Positions 50,390 to 59,097 of a DNA stretch of 64,000 nucleotides are shown here, piece by piece. A program made the translations under genes and the position numbers. Position 1 is the first letter of the stretch, and each line of letters opens with the position of its first letter. Origin of the DNA: BM003 sp963783695 (GTDB lineage: Bacteria; Pseudomonadota; Gammaproteobacteria; Steroidobacterales; BM003); NCBI GenBank assembly GCA_963783695.1, contig CAWAOM010000001.1:186001-250000 (forward strand), written 5' to 3'. The notes beneath the pieces were generated by a model, which was not told the DNA's origin, did no database searches, and saw nothing but the letters and a program-made list of their open reading frames with translations.

Positions 50390-51440
50390 GGAGCTTCTGC
50401 GCAGTGCGCACGCCGCGACCGGGCGTTTCAGTGCATTCGGCCCACCGCAAGCCAGTGGTGTCATCCGGCAACGCCCGGAAGATTTCCGGGTGGTCGAAAA
50501 ACTCGGGTTCGAGGCTGACGGCGATGGTGAACATCTTCTGCTGGAAGTCGAGAAGACCGGCTGCAACACCGATTGGGTGGCCAGACAAATGGCGCAGTCG
50601 TTGCAGATCAACCGGTCGGCAGTGAGTTATGCGGGCATGAAGGATCGCCGGGCAATAACCCGCCAGTTCTTCAGTATCCATGTACCGGGTAAGACAATGC
50701 CGACTCCGGAGCAATTGCGCGGCGACGGCTACGAGGTTGTCAGGATTGCGCGGCATCGGCGCAAGTTGCGCCGCGGCACCCTCGCCGAAAACGAATTTGA
50801 GATACGAATCCGCGATCTTGACGGCAATCGCCAGGATTTGCAGAACCGGCTTCAGCAGCTAAGGGATTGCGGCTGCCCGAATTTTTTCGGTCCGCAACGT
50901 TTTGGCCGTGACGGCAACAACCTGGGTCTGGCGTGGCGTTGCCTCGCCGGTGGTCAGCGTTTTGGTGGTCGTGAACGACGCGGCCTGGTTTTTTCCAGTG
51001 CGCGCGCGGCGCTGTTCGACCTGGTCCTGGCGCATCGTATTGAGCTCGGCAACTGGAACTGCTTTATCGATGGCGACCTCGCAATGCTGGAGCATAGCCG
51101 CAGTATTTTTGCCGCGGACGGCGACGCGGACCTGCAGCAGCGACTTGATACCCTGGAAATCCATCCGACCGGGCCGATGCCGGGTCGGGAGGGTAAGACG
51201 GTTCGGGACAGCGAACGCGTTCATCTCGAGTCCGCGGTAATCGAGCCGTTTGCCGCAATGGTCGATGGCCTGGTTCGCGCCGGCGTCGACGCGCAACGAA
51301 GGAGTATGCGTCTGGTGCCGCGAGACCTCGACTGGGACTTCGACGCCGACGGACTGGTGCTGCGGTTCCGCCTTCGCCCGGGTGGATTCGCGACAACTGT
51401 CCTGCGCGAACTCGTTGCGCTAAGGGATATTTCCGGATAG
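50382..51440 (+). CDS. truD: tRNA pseudouridine(13) synthase TruD
   Basis: TruD makes pseudouridine 13 in tRNA(Glu). The 352-residue protein has RPEDFRVVE, catalytic D88 in SYAGMKDRRAITRQ, and NFFGPQRFGRDGNNL. GTG 50382 overlaps ispF by eight bases. It ends directly against the convergent smr-domain gene. Confidence 0.94.
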   Translation: MTEELLRSAHAATGRFSAFGPPQASGVIRQRPEDFRVVEKLGFEADGDGEHLLLEVEKTGCNTDWVARQMAQSLQINRSAVSYAGMKDRRAITRQFFSIHVPGKTMPTPEQLRGDGYEVVRIARHRRKLRRGTLAENEFEIRIRDLDGNRQDLQNRLQQLRDCGCPNFFGPQRFGRDGNNLGLAWRCLAGGQRFGGRERRGLVFSSARAALFDLVLAHRIELGNWNCFIDGDLAMLEHSRSIFAADGDADLQQRLDTLEIHPTGPMPGREGKTVRDSERVHLESAVIEPFAAMVDGLVRAGVDAQRRSMRLVPRDLDWDFDADGLVLRFRLRPGGFATTVLRELVALRDISG

Positions 51441-51962
51441 TTAGCCGCGCAGCAGGACGTACAGCGCGCCGCTGCCGCCGTCGACCCGCCGCGCCGGAGT
51501 AAAAGCCAGCACGTTGTCGAGACGGCGCAACCAGCGATTAACGCTTTGCTTCAGCACTGGACCGCGATGGCCGGAGCGAAGCCCCTTACCATGGATTACC
51601 CTTACGCAACGCGATCCGTGGTGCGATTCTTCGGCGATGAATTCCAGTAGCGTGGCACGAGCCTCGGCGCGTGTAAGTCCGTGCAAATCGATTTCCTGAT
51701 CAACCCGAAAACGGCCTCGGCGCAAGCGCCGCAGTGTAACCGGCGAGACGGTACCGCGACGAAATGTCATTTCGTCGTCACTCTCGAGTTCGCTGCGTTC
51801 GGGATGATCCTGCAGGCTCTCGTCGAGAACGGTCGCCTCGTCGCGCCGGCGCAACAGCGCGCGTGCTTCCGGTTTGATATTTATCGGCTCCGTCCCGGTC
51901 TGCTTGATTGGGCGCACATCGGACATTGCCCGCCGGAACAGGTCCTCGTCTTTGTCTGCCAT
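51441..51962 (-). CDS. Smr-domain protein (SmrB/YfcN-like)
   Basis: The 173-residue protein has a charged N-terminal half and a C-terminal Smr domain (about 90-173) with DLHGLTRAEAR, VIHGKGLRSG and a VLAFTPARRVDGGSGALYVLL end. E. coli SmrB cuts mRNA between collided ribosomes; the DLHG and HGKG motifs needed for this are present. The gene is the only minus-strand one between map and rpoS and abuts truD. Confidence 0.88.
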   Translation of the reverse strand: MADKDEDLFRRAMSDVRPIKQTGTEPINIKPEARALLRRRDEATVLDESLQDHPERSELESDDEMTFRRGTVSPVTLRRLRRGRFRVDQEIDLHGLTRAEARATLLEFIAEESHHGSRCVRVIHGKGLRSGHRGPVLKQSVNRWLRRLDNVLAFTPARRVDGGSGALYVLLRG

Positions 51963-52087
51963 GGTAGACGCAGTTTACCGCAACAGGATGAAAATCGTTT
52001 TTCCGAAAACGCGAGCTAACGCGGGTCAGCGAGGCGCGATTCCGATATAGTTAGCGCCGAATCGACGGGCAGTTATGGAAGGGGCGG

Positions 52088-52831
52088 GTGCGAATACTGA
52101 TAAGCAACGACGACGGCTACCGCTCAAGTGGGATCGAGGCGCTGGCAGCTGCGCTGGCGCCACTCGGAGATACCGTTATCGTCGCGCCCGAGCGCAATCG
52201 CAGTGGCGCCAGCAACTCCCTGACTCTGGACGCTCCGCTGCGGGTTTTCGAGGCGGCGCCGGACGTATTTTTTGTGAATGGGACGCCGACGGACTGCGTC
52301 CATCTCGCTATCACCGGTCTGCTGGACTCCGACCCGGACATGGTGGTTTCCGGGGTCAACGATGGCGCCAATCTCGGCGATGACGTTCTCTACTCCGGAA
52401 CAGTTGCCGCTGCGATGGAGGGGCGCTGTCTTGGCTTGCCGGCCATGGCGGTATCGCTTGTGGGACAGAGACCGCGCCACTTCGACTGTGCAGCCCGGGT
52501 TGCTCACATGCTGGTCGAGCGGATGGCCAGCGATCCTCTGCCCTCCGCGACCATCCTCAACGTCAATGTGCCGGATGTGGAGTTTGATCAGCTGCGCGGT
52601 TTTTGCTCGACCCGTCTTGGCAACCGCCATCGGGCGGAGCCGGTCGTACGGACAGAGGATCCCAAGGGCAGACCGATTTTCTGGGTCGGACCGGCCGGAC
52701 CAGAACAGGATGCCGGACCGGGCACGGATTTTCATGCGGTAGGCAACGGCTTCGTGTCGGTGACACCGCTGCAGGTTGACCTGACGCGGCATGCTGATGT
52801 CGGTCCGCTCGGCGAATGGCTGCCGACATGA
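52088..52831 (+). CDS. surE: 5'/3'-nucleotidase SurE
   Basis: SurE dephosphorylates nucleotides and is linked to stress survival. The 247-residue product begins RILISNDDGYRSSGIEAL and has APERNRSGASNSLTL, VSGVNDGANLGDDVLYSGTV and SVTPLQVDLT. GTG start after GGAAGGGG. Conserved surE-pcm-nlpD-rpoS order. Confidence 0.95.
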   Translation: MRILISNDDGYRSSGIEALAAALAPLGDTVIVAPERNRSGASNSLTLDAPLRVFEAAPDVFFVNGTPTDCVHLAITGLLDSDPDMVVSGVNDGANLGDDVLYSGTVAAAMEGRCLGLPAMAVSLVGQRPRHFDCAARVAHMLVERMASDPLPSATILNVNVPDVEFDQLRGFCSTRLGNRHRAEPVVRTEDPKGRPIFWVGPAGPEQDAGPGTDFHAVGNGFVSVTPLQVDLTRHADVGPLGEWLPT

Positions 52832-53499
52832 GGAAACCACGCCACGATCTGCATGGCATCGGGATGACTTCGGCGCGCACCCGCGAAAGGCTGGTGCAGC
52901 GGCTGCGCGAACAGGGCGTCGGTAACGAGCAGGTGCTGGAGCGGATACGCAGTGTGCCGCGCCACCTGTTCGTGGACGAGGCGCTCGCCAGTCGCGCCTA
53001 CGAAGACACGGCATTGCCAATCGGTTTTGGCCAGACGATTTCGCAACCCTATGTAGTAGCGCGGATGACCGACTTGCTCATCGAGGCAGGGCGGCCAGAG
53101 AAGGTGCTCGAGGTGGGTACCGGTTGTGGCTACCAGACGGCGGTGCTGGCGCCGCTGGTCGGTCGCCTGTTCAGCATCGAACGTATCGATGCGCTGCTAC
53201 GCCGCGCTCGCGAGAGGATGAGGATGCTCGATCTGTACCAGGTACGGTTGCGTCTCGGTGATGGCTGGAAGGGCTGGCCGTCGGAGGCGCCCTTCGATGG
53301 CATCCTCGTCGCGGCTGCCGCACCGAACCTGCCGGAGGCCTTGTTGCAGCAGTTGGCTGACGGCGGTCGCCTGATCATGCCGGTTGGCGGAGGCGGTGGT
53401 CAGCGCTTGTTGCGGGTAACGCGGCGGGGAGACGTTTTCGAACAGGAAGCGCTCGATGGGGTCAGCTTCGTCCCGCTGATCGAAGGAGTACGACGGTGA
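52828..53499 (+). CDS. pcm: Protein-L-isoaspartate O-methyltransferase
   Basis: Pcm repairs isoaspartyl residues in aged proteins using SAM. The 223-residue enzyme has VPRHLFVDEAL, PIGFGQTISQPYVVARMT and VLEVGTGCGYQTAVLA. Start at ATG 52828 overlaps the surE stop; ATG 52864 is an alternative closer to the E. coli start. Confidence 0.94.
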   Translation: MRKPRHDLHGIGMTSARTRERLVQRLREQGVGNEQVLERIRSVPRHLFVDEALASRAYEDTALPIGFGQTISQPYVVARMTDLLIEAGRPEKVLEVGTGCGYQTAVLAPLVGRLFSIERIDALLRRARERMRMLDLYQVRLRLGDGWKGWPSEAPFDGILVAAAAPNLPEALLQQLADGGRLIMPVGGGGGQRLLRVTRRGDVFEQEALDGVSFVPLIEGVRR

Positions 53500-54068
53500 A
53501 GATTTTTGGTCCTCTGTACGACAGGGTCCTGGTGTGGTCGCAGCACCGCCATGCGCCGCGATATCTTGCCGGCCTGAGTTTTGCGGAGTCGTCCTTTTTT
53601 CCGATACCTCCCGATGTATTGCTTGCACCAATGGTCCTGGCACAGCGAGACAAGGCTTTTCGCTATGCATTGATCACCACTCTGGCATCGGTGGCCGGTG
53701 GCCTGTTCGGCTATGCGCTCGGTTATTTTGCGCTGGACTCGATCAGTGGATGGATGCAGCAACTCGGGTACTGGGACGGCTACCTGCGAGTGCAGGAGTG
53801 GTTCGACAAGTGGGGGTTCTGGGCGGTTTTTGCTGCGGGTTTTTCGCCGGTACCGTACAAGTTGTTCACGATATCGGCCGGTGCGGCCGCAATGTCGTTG
53901 CCGGGGTTTGCCCTGGCGTCGCTGGTTGGCCGCGGCGCGCGTTTTTTTCTGGTCGCGGGACTCGTCCACTGGGGTGGCGCCCGGGTTGAGCCTGCGCTGC
54001 GCAAGTACATCGACGTGGTCGGCTGGTTGCTGGTTGTAATACTGGTGGTGGCCGCGCTGGTGCTCTGA
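53496..54068 (+). CDS. YqaA/DedA-family membrane protein
   Basis: The 190-residue inner-membrane protein has four or five hydrophobic segments and SNARE-associated/DedA features: FAESSFFPIPPDVLLAPM and GFSPVPYKLFTISAG. DedA-family proteins help lipid flipping and proton-motive-force balance; this YqaA subfamily is uncharacterised. It overlaps pcm (GTGA) and nlpD (TGATG). Confidence 0.85.
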   Translation: MKIFGPLYDRVLVWSQHRHAPRYLAGLSFAESSFFPIPPDVLLAPMVLAQRDKAFRYALITTLASVAGGLFGYALGYFALDSISGWMQQLGYWDGYLRVQEWFDKWGFWAVFAAGFSPVPYKLFTISAGAAAMSLPGFALASLVGRGARFFLVAGLVHWGGARVEPALRKYIDVVGWLLVVILVVAALVL

Positions 54069-54781
54069 TGTCATGGCGCCTGACGCTGGCCACCGCGATG
54101 ATGGTGATCATCGTCGGATGCGGCGGACGCGCACTGCAATGGGAGCCGGATACCTATGTCGTGCGCGAGGGAGACACACTTTACTCGATCGCTTTCCGCC
54201 ATGGCCTCGATCATCGTGAAATTGCGCGCTGGAATGATCTCGGTCAGGGCCGTCTGATATACCCCGGCCAGGTTATCAGCCTCGTGCCTCCCCAGGGCGG
54301 TGATCAGTCGCGTGTTGCGACGCAAAAATCGCCGCCGAAGCCACAGACGAGTGCCCGCGGCGGAAGCTCTGCAGCGCCCGCTGCGCCGCGCAATGCTGCA
54401 CTGCAGCCAGTGCCGCGCTGGCGTTGGCCGACGGCGGGACCTTTGCTCGTGGGCTACGGAGAAAGCGGCGGTCTCGGCGAGGGAATCAGTATCGGTGGAA
54501 AACGAGGCGATGGGATCGTGGCGGCGGCCGAAGGGCGCGTAGTTTATTCGGGCAGTGGACTAATCGGCTACGGTAAGCTTATTATCGTTAAACATAACGA
54601 TGCCTTTCTTAGTGCTTACGGGCACAACGATGCGCTCTTTGTCGAAGAGGGTGACCTGGTTAAATCGGGTCAACGCATTGCCGCAATGGGGGAGGGGCCG
54701 GGCAGGCGGCCGGTGTTGCACTTCGAAATCCGTCTAAACGGCGAGCCCGTCAATCCTCTTAGTTATCTTCCGCAGAGGTAA
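54068..54781 (+). CDS. nlpD: Murein hydrolase activator lipoprotein NlpD
   Basis: NlpD is an outer-membrane lipoprotein that activates amidase AmiC at division. The 237-residue product has a lipobox (IVGC, C18), a LysM domain (YVVREGDTLYSIAFRHGL), a P/A-rich linker and a LytM domain (about 125-237). The LytM active site is incomplete: the first histidine is absent and the HLHF motif is VLHF, as in amidase activators. rpoS follows, and its promoter in other species lies inside nlpD. Confidence 0.93.
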   Translation: MSWRLTLATAMMVIIVGCGGRALQWEPDTYVVREGDTLYSIAFRHGLDHREIARWNDLGQGRLIYPGQVISLVPPQGGDQSRVATQKSPPKPQTSARGGSSAAPAAPRNAALQPVPRWRWPTAGPLLVGYGESGGLGEGISIGGKRGDGIVAAAEGRVVYSGSGLIGYGKLIIVKHNDAFLSAYGHNDALFVEEGDLVKSGQRIAAMGEGPGRRPVLHFEIRLNGEPVNPLSYLPQR

Positions 54782-54848
54782 GGCTGACCGTTTTTGATTT
54801 GGAAGTGTAGCGACGGCGCACCCGTCAAAAAAAACAAAGAGGGTGCAA

Positions 54849-55823
54849 ATGGCTTCAAAGGATTCGAGTGCCAATGGGAGTTGCCGGGAGGGCAGAACCA
54901 TAGTCCCGTCAAAACGGGCTGGCAGCAAAGCAAATGCCGTTCGCAAGAACGGCCGCTCAGGCGTCGCGGCCGCAAAGTCCGCTGCGGGTGATCAACACGA
55001 TCCGACGCGGTTGTATCTCAATGAGATTGGTATATCTCCGCTGCTGACCGCGCAGGAGGAAGTGCATTACGGGCGCCTCGCCCGTAGCGGCGATCACAGC
55101 GCGCGCCAGCGCATGATCGAGAGCAACCTCAGACTGGTCGTCAAGATAGCGCGGCGTTACATGAACCGCGGTCTGCCACTGCTCGATCTGATCGAGGAGG
55201 GCAACCTGGGCCTGATTCATGCCGTCAAGAAGTTCGACCCGGAACGGGGATTCCGATTTTCCACGTATGCCACGTGGTGGATTCGCCAAACCATCGAACG
55301 CGCGATCATGAACCAGACCCGCACGATTCGTTTACCAATCCACGTGGTGAAGGAAATCAATGCCTACCTTCGCACTGATCGCGATCTGAGCCAGGAACTC
55401 GACCGGCGCCCGACCGCTGAGGAGGTCGCCGAACGTATGCAGTGTCATGTTAACGACATTGAGCGCATGAAAGGCCTGAACGAGCGGGTTTGTTCCGCCC
55501 ATGCTCCGGTGGGCCAGGATGGTGAGCGCAGCCTGCTGGATACCATTCCCGATGACGACAATCACGAACCCTCGGCGCAGTTGCAGGGTGAGGATCTGAA
55601 CTCGGCGGTAGAGAAGTGGCTCGATTGCCTGAGCGAGAAACAACGTGCGGTCGTCGAAAGGCGCTTTGGCATTCATGGTTACGAACGTGCGACGCTGGAA
55701 CAGGTTGGCGCCGAGATCGGTGTCACCCGCGAACGGGTGCGGCAGATTCAGATGGATGCGCTGGCACGATTGCGCAGCGTGATGGAGAGCCACGGTCTGT
55801 CCGAAGAAACCCTGTTCGACTAG
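54849..55823 (+). CDS. rpoS: RNA polymerase sigma factor RpoS
   Basis: Stationary-phase/general stress sigma factor. The 324-residue protein has region 1.2 (DPTRLYLNEIGISPLLTAQEE), region 2 (NLRLVVKIARRYMNRGL, FRFSTYATWWIRQTIERAI), region 3 and region 4 (RFGIHGYERATLEQVG, VTRERVRQIQ). The N-terminal 50 residues are basic and low complexity. ATG 54849 with GAGGG upstream. A 67-base leader separates it from nlpD. Confidence 0.95.
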   Translation: MASKDSSANGSCREGRTIVPSKRAGSKANAVRKNGRSGVAAAKSAAGDQHDPTRLYLNEIGISPLLTAQEEVHYGRLARSGDHSARQRMIESNLRLVVKIARRYMNRGLPLLDLIEEGNLGLIHAVKKFDPERGFRFSTYATWWIRQTIERAIMNQTRTIRLPIHVVKEINAYLRTDRDLSQELDRRPTAEEVAERMQCHVNDIERMKGLNERVCSAHAPVGQDGERSLLDTIPDDDNHEPSAQLQGEDLNSAVEKWLDCLSEKQRAVVERRFGIHGYERATLEQVGAEIGVTRERVRQIQMDALARLRSVMESHGLSEETLFD

Positions 55824-56197
55824 CGTGCAGTCACAATCAGGGCGGCGGCAACCTTGCGCCCCTCGGTTGCGAGGATGTTGTAGGTTCGGCAGGCAGCGGC
55901 AGTGTCCATTACCTCGATCCCGATACCGCGCTCCGCACCGAGCGTGAGCACACGCGGCGACGGGAACTCGATCGAGCGTCCCGTTCCCAGCAACACCAGT
56001 TCGGGCGCAAGCGCCCAGACCACGTCCAGATCGGACGCCGTCAGCGTTGCGATGGCGGGGGGTGACCAGTCGGTAATGATCGTGTCGGGCGTTACCACGA
56101 ACGCATCGGAGTACCACAGTTCGCCGACCTGGATCCGATCGTCAGCGATCGAGCGAATCAGGTTGGTTCCGGCTGCGTGTTCACGATGAAACTGCAT
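55820..56197 (-). CDS. Mth938-like (NDUFAF3/DUF498) domain protein
   Basis: The 125-residue single-domain protein has ILVTPDTIITDW-like FVVTPDTIITDWSP, PELVLLGTG and RGIGIEVMDTAAACRTYNIL, typical of the Mth938/NDUFAF3 family. Mitochondrial NDUFAF3 assembles complex I; bacterial function is unknown. Its stop shares a CTAG with the rpoS stop on the other strand. Confidence 0.82.
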   Translation of the reverse strand: MQFHREHAAGTNLIRSIADDRIQVGELWYSDAFVVTPDTIITDWSPPAIATLTASDLDVVWALAPELVLLGTGRSIEFPSPRVLTLGAERGIGIEVMDTAAACRTYNILATEGRKVAAALIVTAR

Positions 56198-56313
56198 GGC
56201 CCAATGCTACCTGCATTGAGCCGTAATCGGGAGCGTGTGCGCTTGTTGCGCCGGTTGGCCTGAGGCACCATCTGGTTTCCGATCCCCGCTCGCACCAGGT
56301 CCTTAGCTTACCC

Positions 56314-57330
56314 GTGCCAACCGTTGTCACCCTTGTCGAGCCGCAGATTGCGGCTCTGAGCGCAATCGCGGCCAGCCGTGGTCGCCGCCGCCACGGCGCT
56401 TTTCTGAATACGATGCTGGCACGGGCCTCGCTCGCGACAGGACCGGCCACGACGTGCGCGGCCGGGCTGCATGCCCTTGCGGGTGGCGACCCGGCCAAAC
56501 CGGTTGCGGTGGCAGCGGTGACCTGGCTGCACGATTGCGCTACTCCTCCTGCCGTCGACTGCTGGCGCGCCGACCCCATGCACATCGAATTGGGCAGCAC
56601 CAATGCCGCCAGTGTGGTTTTCGGCGCTGAACTGGGACTCACTGCGGACGAGGCGCGTGTGCTCGCCGCCGATATCGCCGTGGCGCTGGGATGGCGGGCG
56701 GACAAACTTGTCGCCCCGGTGGCAGAGCGGTGGTATGTCCGTGACATGGCGTGGCCGATCTTCGATTCTGCAACGCCTCTCGAGGTATGCGAATCCGGCT
56801 TGTCAGGGGCGTTGCCGCGGGGGCAAGCGGCAGCTCCGTTGCGCCGCTTGATGAGTGAAATTCAGATCGTGCTGAGCGATCATCCGTTGAACCGGGCACG
56901 CGCGCTACGTGGGCTGCCGGCAGTCAACAGCCTCTGGTTCTGGGGCGGTGGACGGGCTATTAAGCCCGGTGCCGGAGTTGCGACGCCACAGCTGTTCGGC
57001 GAGGATTCTTTCCTCGGGGGACTTGCACGAATAATGGAGAAACCAATGCGACCATTGCCGTCGCCGGACGATCCGGCGTTCTGGCGCGATAATGGCAATG
57101 AAGCGCTGCTCATGCTGAGTCCGCATTGCGTCATGGAGAAATCTGGTAAAAGCGACGTCGCACTGGAGCGAATTTGTCGCTGGCTGTTCGCGGCGCGCCG
57201 CCAGTTGCTTGCGGGCCGGCTGCAGGAGCTCAGGCTGGCTGACGGACTCGGCCGCCGGTTTATCTGGCGCCGCTTCGATCCGCTGCGGATCTGGCGCCGC
57301 GCTACGCGGCTGCCAGGGGATTATCGATGA
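56314..57330 (+). CDS. RpfE-like protein of the phosphoglycerate mutase-like family
   Basis: The 338-residue protein resembles the RpfE-type proteins encoded beside recJ in Xanthomonas and many beta- and gammaproteobacteria. It has MLARASL, IELGSTNAASVVF, ELGLTADEARVLAADI, the family mark NSLWFWGGG and a C-terminal basic segment. Its biochemical role is unknown; the alkaline phosphatase-like metal motifs are not obvious. GTG start; overlaps recJ (ATGA). Confidence 0.75.
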   Translation: MPTVVTLVEPQIAALSAIAASRGRRRHGAFLNTMLARASLATGPATTCAAGLHALAGGDPAKPVAVAAVTWLHDCATPPAVDCWRADPMHIELGSTNAASVVFGAELGLTADEARVLAADIAVALGWRADKLVAPVAERWYVRDMAWPIFDSATPLEVCESGLSGALPRGQAAAPLRRLMSEIQIVLSDHPLNRARALRGLPAVNSLWFWGGGRAIKPGAGVATPQLFGEDSFLGGLARIMEKPMRPLPSPDDPAFWRDNGNEALLMLSPHCVMEKSGKSDVALERICRWLFAARRQLLAGRLQELRLADGLGRRFIWRRFDPLRIWRRATRLPGDYR

Positions 57331-59021
57331 GCCGCCGGATAGAGCGGCGCGAGATCTCGATCGAGGATCGTTTGCCGCGTGAGATGCCTGATGTTCTGCG
57401 CCGAGTTCTTCTCACCAGGGGCATTGCGAGTCCTGAACAGCTCGAGCATCGGCTCGGGGGCCTCATTGGAGTCGGAAAACTCACCTCGCTGCCGGCGGCG
57501 GTTGATGTGCTTCACCGGCATCTCGAGGCGGGTAGCCGAATTGTAGTGGTGGGCGATTTCGATGCCGATGGCGCGACCAGCACTGCGCTGGTCTTGCGGG
57601 TATTGCGTCAGCTCGGTGCGGATGCCGGGTACCTCGTTCCGAACCGTTTCGAATTTGGCTATGGGTTGACCCCGGCGATCGTGGATCTCGCATCGGCGGA
57701 TGCACCGCAATTGCTGGTTACCGTGGACAACGGAATTTCCAGTATTGACGGAGTTGAGCGCGCCAGAGCGCTTGGTATCGAGGTGCTTATAACCGATCAC
57801 CACCTTCCCGGTGCGGTCCTTCCGCCGGCTGCGGCTATCGTCAATCCAAACCTCGCGGAAGACGATTTCCCGAGTAAGTCTCTGGCTGGCGTCGGTGTCG
57901 CCTTTTATCTTGTCGCAGCGCTTGCACGCCGCGTTGGCATGGACTCCGCCAACGTCACCCGGCTGCTGGACCTGGTGGCGCTCGGTACGGTTGCCGATGT
58001 CGTTCCGCTCGACCGCAACAACCGTATCCTTGTAGCTGAGGGATTGCGGCGGATCCGCGCGGGACGCAGTGTCCCGGGCATTGTCGCTTTGATGAACGAG
58101 GCCGGGCGCGACTGGCGGCGGATAGTCGCGACCGATCTGGGATTCGCCGTGGCGCCTCGGCTGAATGCAGCCGGGCGGCTGGAGGATATGAGTCTCGGTA
58201 TCGAGTGCCTGCTGACCGACGAACCGGCGGCAGCGGCGGAGATGGCCGCGCAATTGTCGGCGCTAAACTCCCAGCGCCGGGAAATCGAGAGCCAGATGCA
58301 GACGGAAGCGATGAGTATCGTCGAGAATCTTCGCATCGATGCGCAGTTACCGTCGTGCCTGTGCCTGTTTGACCCGAGCTGGCACCAGGGTGTCGTCGGC
58401 CTCGTTGCCGCACGCATCAAGGAGCAGATCCATCGCCCGGTGTTCGCCTTTGCGCGCGGCGATGCCGGCATGCTGAAAGGGTCGGCGCGTTCGGTGAGCG
58501 GTCTGCATATCCGCGACGCGCTCGACAACGTGGCGGTTCGGCACCGCGGTCTCGTGGAAAAGTTCGGTGGTCATGCCATGGCGGCGGGGCTGAGCCTGGA
58601 GGAATCGAAACTCGCGGATTTTGCCGCGGCGATCGATGCCGAGGTTGCGCAGTGGGCGCCGCATATGGACCTGCACGGTACGCTTGTGACCGATGGCGAA
58701 CTCAGCGGCGCCGAGCATACCCTCGAGACCGCACAATTGTTGCGCGAGTGTCTGCCATGGGGGCAGCAGTTTCCGCCGCCGTTGTTCGATGGTGAGTTCA
58801 ACGTCGAAGACGCTCGAATCGTCGGCGCCCGTCATCTGAAACTCAAAGTCCGTTCCGCGGGCGCGGCGGGGCCGCTGCTCGACGCGATTGCATTCAATCA
58901 GGCAGACCTGATTTCGGCGGTTGGCGCCGCTTCCGTGCGACTGGTTTACCGTCTCGAGGTCAATGAATACCGTGGCCGCAGTTCGCCGCAGCTCATCGTG
59001 GAGCATGTCGGCCTGAATTGA
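57327..59021 (+). CDS. recJ: Single-stranded-DNA exonuclease RecJ
   Basis: 5'-3' ssDNA exonuclease of recombination and mismatch repair. The 564-residue DHH protein has GDFDADGATSTALV, VTVDNGIS, ITDHHLPGA, GVGVAFYL, the DHHA1 domain with SARSVSGLHIRDAL and KFGGHAMAAGLSL, and a C-terminal OB fold. Confidence 0.95.
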   Translation: MSRRIERREISIEDRLPREMPDVLRRVLLTRGIASPEQLEHRLGGLIGVGKLTSLPAAVDVLHRHLEAGSRIVVVGDFDADGATSTALVLRVLRQLGADAGYLVPNRFEFGYGLTPAIVDLASADAPQLLVTVDNGISSIDGVERARALGIEVLITDHHLPGAVLPPAAAIVNPNLAEDDFPSKSLAGVGVAFYLVAALARRVGMDSANVTRLLDLVALGTVADVVPLDRNNRILVAEGLRRIRAGRSVPGIVALMNEAGRDWRRIVATDLGFAVAPRLNAAGRLEDMSLGIECLLTDEPAAAAEMAAQLSALNSQRREIESQMQTEAMSIVENLRIDAQLPSCLCLFDPSWHQGVVGLVAARIKEQIHRPVFAFARGDAGMLKGSARSVSGLHIRDALDNVAVRHRGLVEKFGGHAMAAGLSLEESKLADFAAAIDAEVAQWAPHMDLHGTLVTDGELSGAEHTLETAQLLRECLPWGQQFPPPLFDGEFNVEDARIVGARHLKLKVRSAGAAGPLLDAIAFNQADLISAVGAASVRLVYRLEVNEYRGRSSPQLIVEHVGLN

Positions 59022-59097
59022 CCGGCGCTGCCGGCGAGCTTTCGCGCGGCGCCAATTTTACCTACTATGTCGCGCTTCTTCTTCAGGGGTCTGAGCA

